From an uncultured Mycoplasmatota bacterium (GTDB lineage: Bacteria; Bacillota_I; Bacilli_A; RF39; UBA660), in contig UWSL01000065.1 of the NCBI GenBank assembly GCA_900552975.1, positions 1 to 8,415 of the forward strand: a stretch of DNA of 8,415 nt. Reading direction: 5' to 3'. Position 1 is the stretch's first letter. Each line of letters opens with the position of its first letter. Made by a program: the position numbers and the translations under genes. Below the pieces are notes generated by a model. That model made no database searches. It was not told where the DNA came from and saw nothing but the letters and a program-made list of their open reading frames with translations. Below, in pieces: positions 1 through 4,498 of this stretch.

Positions 1-147
1 AATGTAATTTGGTTGTCTATTTTTTATTTGTTTTATTAATTTTTTAAATATATTTGTATTAAATTTAGGATAATAATGAATATCACTTATGACTGCAAGG
101 GTAATATCATTATTAATTTTTTTATTGAAATATACTTCGTTATGCAC
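1..147 (-). CDS. Calcineurin-like metallophosphoesterase, N-terminal part (cut by window edge)
   Basis: An open frame of 49 codons runs leftwards off the window with no stop. The start is a GTG at 147-145. GAGG (158-155) lies seven bases before it, and no in-frame ATG occurs between it and the upstream in-frame stop. The translation contains LAVISDIHYYP at about residues 17-27, followed by an amphipathic helix and a segment ending RQPNYI. This is the usual opening of calcineurin-like phosphoesterases: a beta strand, the metal-binding D-x-H (here D22 and H24), a helix, then a strand leading to a GD motif that would lie beyond the edge. The visible part has no signal peptide or membrane helix, so location and substrate cannot be read. 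The gene points the same way as the LCP gene but is separated from it by a hairpin terminator. The family call is fairly secure; the specific function is unknown. Confidence 0.72.
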   Translation of the reverse strand, partial: MHNEVYFNKKINNDITLAVISDIHYYPKFNTNIFKKLIKQIKNRQPNYI

Positions 148-170
148 ATTTTTACCTCGTTTCTTATATT

Positions 171-176
171 ATTATA
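171..176 (-). promoter_or_regulatory. Possible -10 box for the metallophosphoesterase gene
   Basis: TATAAT on the minus strand lies 23 bases before the GTG start and just after the LCP terminator hairpin. No convincing -35 box sits 16-18 bases upstream, because that stretch is the terminator stem, and there is no TG extension. In sequence this A+T-rich the match may be chance. Confidence 0.25.
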
Positions 177-192
177 TTTATATTTTATTCAT

Positions 193-221
193 AAGAAAAG
201 TACCTTTGTGGTACTTTTCTT
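193..221. terminator. Rho-independent terminator, probably bidirectional
   Basis: A perfect 12-bp inverted repeat, AAGAAAAGTACC / GGTACTTTTCTT, surrounds a 5-base loop (205-209). The GTACC/GGTAC core is followed by a T-rich arm when read on either strand. It starts five bases beyond the LCP stop codon, so it most likely ends the LCP transcript, and it would also stop plus-strand transcripts. Confidence 0.75.
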
Positions 222-225
222 GATT

Positions 226-2325
226 TTATTCACTTGTTTCAGATGAACTATCGTCTTTTTTTTCTTCATTTTTATTGGAATCACTAGACGAGTTGTTATT
301 TTTATCGCTATTACTAGAGTTGTTGTTAGAACTATTATTAGAGTTGTTGCTAGAGTTATTGCTAGAGTTATTGTTAGAATTATTACTAGAACTATTAGAT
401 GAGTTATTTGATGAATTATTAGAATTGTTGTTATTACTTGGAGAATCATCATCGTCGTCATCGTCATCATCGATAATTGTTGTTAAGCGACCATTACTAA
501 CATAGAAAGTTGCGGATGATATAGATTTTAATAGAACACCTTCATGAACAGCTTGATCGACAACTTCTCCAGATTCTCTTGAACTATCTTGTTCTCTAAA
601 GCTACATGAGATACCTTTTTTAGAACACCAACTACTTACATAATATCTATCATAGCCAATGAAATTTGGCATTCTTTCTAATTTAGCTCCGCCAGTTAAC
701 CCTTGACCAATTAATGGAGTGGTATAGTCTTCATTATAATTTATTTTAAATGTTTTTACAGGTTTTTCGGTTTCTTGTCCAAGATTGATTTTCATTGCTT
801 TAACGATAGCTTCTAATGATTGAGGATAGTATCCTAAAGCACTTGTATAAGAACCAGATGCTGGTAGATAGACTGGTAAACTATAATAGGCAAGGTATGT
901 CTTTTTAATAGAGATTGATGAAGATGAAGTAGTGTTTTGCAACATATCTTTGCCAACGTTATATATAGAAAGAATTTGTTGAGTTGTCATGTTAGTTTCT
1001 AAATTATTTGATACAGCTGTTAAAATATTTTCAAAGTCTTTGACGCTTCTTAGTGTTTTAACTTTTTTAGCCATTGCTTCTATAATATCTTGTTGATGTT
1101 TGTTTCTAGCAATGTCTGATATTGCGTATAAATGACGGCATCTAGCGTATGCAAGAGCTTGTTCACCATTTAATTGTTGAACACCTGTTTTCATACAAAC
1201 TAGGTTAGAACCAAATTGTCTTTTAGAATTTTGTTCACATACTTGACCAATATGCTTGTCATCATATGAAAAGTCTGGTTTTTCGACATCAACACTAACA
1301 CCACCAAGAGCATCTACTAAGTCAACAACGCCTTGGAAATTCATTTTAACGTAATAATCGATATCTATTTTAGTTAATTGTTTGATAGTACTTATAACAC
1401 ATGATGAACCATAAGCAGCAGATGAGTTTATTTTAGCATAACGATTATTATTACAAGCAATTGGAACGTACATATCTCTTGGAATACTAAACATAGTAGC
1501 AGTTAAAGTACTAGGATTAAATGTTACCATAATTAATGTATCACCATTAAATGCTTGATTAGCAGTTAAACCATTTTTTTCTGAATCAACTCCCATTATT
1601 AACATTGTAAATGGTTCAGTTAAATCTTTTTTAGAACTTGTTTTTAAAACTTCAGCATCTTTATTAGTTTGTTCTTCGCTATATTCATAAAGTACTTTAA
1701 CGTCATTTGCAATATTTGGATAGGCATCATCTTGGCCAAATAAAATAGCATAGTTACTTGAAACAAAGCATGCATCAATTTTTTTATTGTATAGATCTTT
1801 TAACATTGATTGATAATCTTCATAAGTTTCTATTTTATTGGATAAATTATTATTTTTTATTATTTTTTTAGCTAAGTTATTTCCTTCAATATCATCTTCT
1901 GATTCAATCATCCCAATAACTGAGCTACTATTAAATTTCGTCTCTTTTAGAGCAATCATGTTAGAGGTGTATAGAATTTTTTCATGGTTAATATTTTCTA
2001 AAGCACCATATACTTTGTTAATGTAGTATGATGAAACACCAAAGATTGGACAAAATATAAGAGTTATAATTGTTAAGAAAATAAATGTTTTTTTCTTTTT
2101 TGACAGCATACATAGAAGACCTGCCAGGGAATATATAGCAAACCATACTGCAAAAATGATAATAGCTATCATTCTTAGTGTAGTTTCAATACCTTTTAAA
2201 TGTAAAATTCCATAAATAAAATAGATAAAAGTTGCCAAGTAAGCTAAAATTGTTACAAAATAAAAGAATCTTTGAACTTTGCTTACTTTTTTCATTTTTT
2301 TTGTTAAGACTTTCGTAGTAACCAC
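226..2325 (-). CDS. LCP family (LytR-CpsA-Psr) wall-polymer ligase with solute-binding-like and PASTA-like domains
   Basis: LCP enzymes transfer undecaprenyl-linked glycopolymers (teichoic acid, capsule) onto peptidoglycan at the outer membrane face. Residues are numbered from the GTG at 2325 (699 aa). Three membrane segments lie at about 19-43, 50-74 and 80-103. A solute-binding-like region follows (about 125-215, with IGMIESEDDIEG and NKKIDACFV). The LCP core spans about 239-470: MGVDS (244-248), GDTLIMVTFNP (261-271), IPRDMY with R283/D284, KINSSAAYG, YARCRH (R395, R397) and RNKHQQ (R407, Q411). These carry the conserved Arg and Asp residues, so the enzyme looks intact. A PASTA-like domain (about 552-617, starting MPNFIGY) is followed by nine Asp (619-627) and an Asn/Ser/charged tail. 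The extracellular part has six cysteines in three close pairs. The start is uncertain: AAGGAG (2330-2325) overlaps the GTG, and the first ATG is at 2295-2293. The gene is transcribed divergently from the glucosaminidase gene. The family call is firm; its polymer is unknown. Confidence 0.9.
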   Translation of the reverse strand: MVTTKVLTKKMKKVSKVQRFFYFVTILAYLATFIYFIYGILHLKGIETTLRMIAIIIFAVWFAIYSLAGLLCMLSKKKKTFIFLTIITLIFCPIFGVSSYYINKVYGALENINHEKILYTSNMIALKETKFNSSSVIGMIESEDDIEGNNLAKKIIKNNNLSNKIETYEDYQSMLKDLYNKKIDACFVSSNYAILFGQDDAYPNIANDVKVLYEYSEEQTNKDAEVLKTSSKKDLTEPFTMLIMGVDSEKNGLTANQAFNGDTLIMVTFNPSTLTATMFSIPRDMYVPIACNNNRYAKINSSAAYGSSCVISTIKQLTKIDIDYYVKMNFQGVVDLVDALGGVSVDVEKPDFSYDDKHIGQVCEQNSKRQFGSNLVCMKTGVQQLNGEQALAYARCRHLYAISDIARNKHQQDIIEAMAKKVKTLRSVKDFENILTAVSNNLETNMTTQQILSIYNVGKDMLQNTTSSSSISIKKTYLAYYSLPVYLPASGSYTSALGYYPQSLEAIVKAMKINLGQETEKPVKTFKINYNEDYTTPLIGQGLTGGAKLERMPNFIGYDRYYVSSWCSKKGISCSFREQDSSRESGEVVDQAVHEGVLLKSISSATFYVSNGRLTTIIDDDDDDDDDSPSNNNNSNNSSNNSSNSSSNNSNNNSSNNSSNNSNNSSNNNSSNSDKNNNSSSDSNKNEEKKDDSSSETSE
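229..471 (-). repeat. Low-complexity Asp/Asn/Ser tail-coding repeat
   Basis: This stretch encodes nine consecutive Asp codons (471-445, mixed GAT and GAC), then about 70 residues made mostly of Asn and Ser in short alternating runs, ending in a Lys/Glu/Asp/Ser patch. On the plus strand it appears as imperfect repeats of GAGTTGTT- and TAGAATTATT-like units, clearest at 290-435. Codons alternate (AAT/AAC, AGT/TCT/AGC), so it is repetitive at the protein level more than at the DNA level. The open frames crossing it in other frames are by-products. Confidence 0.8.
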
Positions 2326-2330
2326 TCCTT
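2325..2330 (-). promoter_or_regulatory. Ribosome binding site of the LCP gene that conflicts with its GTG start
   Basis: AAGGAG on the minus strand matches the site in front of the divergent gene. Its last base is the first base of the outermost GTG (2325-2323), so that GTG cannot be served by it. Eight bases downstream lies an in-frame ACG (2316-2314); the first in-frame ATG (2295-2293) is 29 bases away. Confidence 0.65.
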
Positions 2331-2348
2331 ACTAATATTATTGTATAT

Positions 2349-2377
2349 ATCATATCATAATTTATTTTTTATAACAA
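2349..2377 (-). promoter_or_regulatory. Promoter of the LCP gene
   Basis: On the minus strand TTGTTA (2377-2372) and TATGAT (2354-2349) are separated by exactly 17 bases. TG stands one base before the -10 (TGATATGAT), giving an extended -10. Transcription would start near 2342, leaving a leader of about a dozen bases before AAGGAG. A second overlapping TATGAT (2359-2354) has no -35 at proper spacing. Confidence 0.65.
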
Positions 2378-2383
2378 TTGTTA
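2372..2383. promoter_or_regulatory. Perfect 12-bp palindrome over the LCP -35 box (possible operator)
   Basis: TAACAATTGTTA is its own reverse complement and fully covers the -35 hexamer of the LCP promoter. A related TGTTACCTT follows at 2395, 16 bases after a TGTTACTT at 2379. A bound regulator here would block the LCP promoter. Operator function is inference; palindromes of this size also occur by chance in A+T-rich DNA. Confidence 0.3.
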
Positions 2384-2427
2384 CTTAAAACTTGTGTTAC
2401 CTTTACAGTTATGGACATTTTGGCACG

Positions 2428-2456
2428 TTGTTATCTTGAGATGGTTATGTTATAAT
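2428..2456 (+). promoter_or_regulatory. Promoter of the glucosaminidase-scaffold operon
   Basis: TTGTTA (2428-2433), a 17-base spacer, then TGTTATAAT with a perfect TATAAT (2451-2456) and the TG of an extended -10 (2448-2449). The predicted start is near 2463, giving a leader of about 23 bases with AAGGAG at 2473-2478 and ATG at 2486. The -35 hexamer and extended -10 match the divergent LCP promoter, so the same sigma factor probably reads both. Confidence 0.78.
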
Positions 2457-2485
2457 GGTTATGAATGATAGTAAGGAGTGATTAA

Positions 2486-4489
2486 ATGGTTAAAAAGACT
2501 ATCTATGTTTTGATTTTATTTTTTACTTTGTTTTTAACTGTTGATGCTCTTGGAAATTACAATGGTATAATTAGTGCAGATGCTTTGGTTGTGCATGAAA
2601 GTTCTATTCGTGGTTCAGCTACTATTACAGAGCTAGCATATGGTACGAGAGTTTTTGTTTTAGATGATAAAGCAGGAGGCTCTTATGGTACAAAGATTAC
2701 TTTTGATAATGGTAAAACGGGTTTTGTTTCATCTTCTTATGTGTTAAATGTAGATGCAGCGATGTTAACGAGTGGTGGTAACTATGATGAATATTGTAAT
2801 GCTTTAGTAACAAAAGGCTTTCATAGATCTTATTGTCCATATCTTTATTATTTACATACTAAATATCCTAATTGGAATTTTGAAGCTCAAAAGATTGGTA
2901 AAACATTAAATGAAGTTGCTTTAGAAGAAGAAGGTAAAACAGTTTTACAAACTAGTAACTCTAATTATTGGTTGAACTCTAACTATATTGAGGGCAGTTA
3001 TTACTATATTAATGCAGCTACTATTATGTCTTTTTTGGATCCTAGAAATAGTTTGTTTGAAAAACATATTTTTCAATTTTTAGATTTGCAGAGTTCAAAG
3101 GATATTTCAAATAATGCTGCGATGAGTAAAATAGTTGGGAATGGTAATTTATCTAAATATCTTGATGAATTTAAGCAAGCTGGAGCTAATAATGGTGTTA
3201 ATCCATTGCATGTTTTATCAAGAAGTATTCAAGAAGGAGCTAATAGTCAAACATATTCTTCTGTTTCGGGAACATATTCGACTACTTATAATAGATATTC
3301 TGCTGATGGTTATTCACTCGATGGTTATTATAATTTCTTTAATATAGGTGCTTATGCTGATTCCGTTTATCCATATACTGTACAACGTGGTTTAGCGTAT
3401 GCTTCAGGTTTTATTAGTGGAGCATCATGTGTGTCTTTTTTAGAAAATGGAACTCCTTATTATGACAATAATAAATGTGGAGCATTAAGCTATCAACGAC
3501 CATGGAATACAACGGCAAAAGCTATATCAGGTGGAACAGAATTTATTAGTGAAGGTTATATAAAAAAGGGACAAAATACAGGATATTATCAAAAATTTAA
3601 TATATCACCAACAACTTCATATCCTCTTTATTCACATCAATATATGACGAACATTTATGCTCCAGCTAGCGAAGCTAGTACGATGTATACGGCCTATAAA
3701 GCTGGTAATTTACTTTCTTCTAATTTTAATTTTATCATTCCAGTTTTTGAAGGAATGGGTGATGATACGGTACAACCGGTTGATAAGAGTAGTAATAATA
3801 ATCTAAGTAGTTTAGTTATAGAAGGCTCTAATATAGCTGGTTTTGATAAAGATCGTGTTGAGTATTCTTATAATATAACGACTGATAAGACAGAAATTCA
3901 AGTAACTGCTACTCCTGAGGATAGTAAGGCGACAGTAAGTGGTGTTGGAACGGTTGCTTTTGATGCTTTAAATAATGCGGTTGTTCAAGTTGTAGTAACA
4001 GCTGAAAATGGTAATACAAAAACATATGTAGTTTATGTTAAACGTATTATTCCTGATGTTCCAGTGATTAAAGCAATTGATGTTGTAAATAAAATGGGAG
4101 TACGTGTTAATGGTGATGTAATGTATGGAATTTCACCTGGTATGCAAATTGGAACAATTGTAAATACTGTTACAGCTAGTGGAGGTAGTGCTATACTTTC
4201 GGATGTTAATGGTAATGTTTTATATTCTGGTCTTTTAGTAACAGGAAATCGAATTACGATTAATGGAACAAATGATGCATTAGTTTACACTATTGCTGTT
4301 CGTGGAGATACTAATGGTGATGGAAATGTTTCAATTGTTGATTTATTACAAATTCAAAAACATATATTAGGAAAAGGAAATTTAGATGGTTACAGAATGT
4401 ATGCTGGAGATACGAATTATGATGGTAAAATATCAATTGTTGATTTATTACAGATTCAAAAACATATATTAGGAAAAGGAAATTTATAG
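2486..4489 (+). CDS. Secreted SH3-glucosaminidase with cadherin-like domain and C-terminal type I dockerin
   Basis: This is probably an endo-beta-N-acetylglucosaminidase that cuts peptidoglycan glycan strands outside the cell. The 667-aa product starts at an ATG seven bases after AAGGAG. Domains in order: signal peptide (1-21, likely cleaved after VDA); SH3-like wall-binding domain (about 27-87); glucosaminidase domain (about 119-424) opening at YPNWNF, with SIQEGANS (probable catalytic E250), YYNFFNIGAY (281-290) and GGTEFISEGYIKKGQNT (349-365), the signature of the Firmicutes family often annotated as mannosyl-glycoprotein endo-beta-N-acetylglucosaminidase; cadherin-like beta-sandwich (about 437-520); a beta-rich linker domain of the type that precedes dockerins (about 521-606); and a dockerin (608-667). 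Two EF-hand-like calcium loops are complete: D608/N610/D612/D619 and D642/N644/D646/D653. There is no membrane anchor or LPXTG, so retention would depend on the SH3 domain or the dockerin. Cysteine pairs are C104-C117 and C315-C331. It is the first gene of an operon. Confidence 0.87.
   Translation: MVKKTIYVLILFFTLFLTVDALGNYNGIISADALVVHESSIRGSATITELAYGTRVFVLDDKAGGSYGTKITFDNGKTGFVSSSYVLNVDAAMLTSGGNYDEYCNALVTKGFHRSYCPYLYYLHTKYPNWNFEAQKIGKTLNEVALEEEGKTVLQTSNSNYWLNSNYIEGSYYYINAATIMSFLDPRNSLFEKHIFQFLDLQSSKDISNNAAMSKIVGNGNLSKYLDEFKQAGANNGVNPLHVLSRSIQEGANSQTYSSVSGTYSTTYNRYSADGYSLDGYYNFFNIGAYADSVYPYTVQRGLAYASGFISGASCVSFLENGTPYYDNNKCGALSYQRPWNTTAKAISGGTEFISEGYIKKGQNTGYYQKFNISPTTSYPLYSHQYMTNIYAPASEASTMYTAYKAGNLLSSNFNFIIPVFEGMGDDTVQPVDKSSNNNLSSLVIEGSNIAGFDKDRVEYSYNITTDKTEIQVTATPEDSKATVSGVGTVAFDALNNAVVQVVVTAENGNTKTYVVYVKRIIPDVPVIKAIDVVNKMGVRVNGDVMYGISPGMQIGTIVNTVTASGGSAILSDVNGNVLYSGLLVTGNRITINGTNDALVYTIAVRGDTNGDGNVSIVDLLQIQKHILGKGNLDGYRMYAGDTNYDGKISIVDLLQIQKHILGKGNL
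4331..4486 (+). repeat. Two 54-bp near-identical dockerin repeat copies
   Basis: Positions 4331-4384 and 4433-4486 are direct repeats of 54 bases with one difference (CAA versus CAG, both Gln), 102 bases apart start to start. They encode the same 18 residues, beginning SIVDLLQIQKHIL, in both dockerin halves. The intervening and upstream codons have diverged. Confidence 0.9.
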
Positions 4490-4492
4490 GAG
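4488..4492 (+). promoter_or_regulatory. Ribosome binding site containing the upstream stop codon
   Basis: AGGAG begins inside the TAG stop (4487-4489) of the dockerin gene and lies six bases before the ATG at 4499. This favours ATG 4499 over the in-frame TTG at 4493, which directly abuts the site. The arrangement implies translational coupling of the two genes. Confidence 0.8.
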
Positions 4493-4498
4493 TTGTTT

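Noticed and set aside
290..435. Possible CRISPR array or tandem-repeat RNA
   Set aside because: The units are short, imperfect and codon-aligned, with no constant repeat-spacer pattern; they are the Asn/Ser codons of the LCP tail.
189..505. Open frames on both strands across the repetitive LCP tail
   Set aside because: Their products are runs of Leu/Glu or Thr/Ile that simply read the Asn/Ser repeat in other frames. They lack ribosome binding sites, and one crosses the terminator hairpin.
1838..2026. Plus-strand open frame inside the LCP gene
   Set aside because: It lies opposite a well-supported coding frame, has no ribosome binding site and no recognisable content.
3135..3347. Second plus-strand open frame inside the glucosaminidase gene
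   Set aside because: It overlaps the catalytic region in another frame; the main frame has conserved motifs there.
4493..4495. TTG as start of the scaffold gene
   Set aside because: It directly abuts AGGAG (4488-4492), leaving no spacing. ATG 4499 is six bases away and gives a normal signal peptide.
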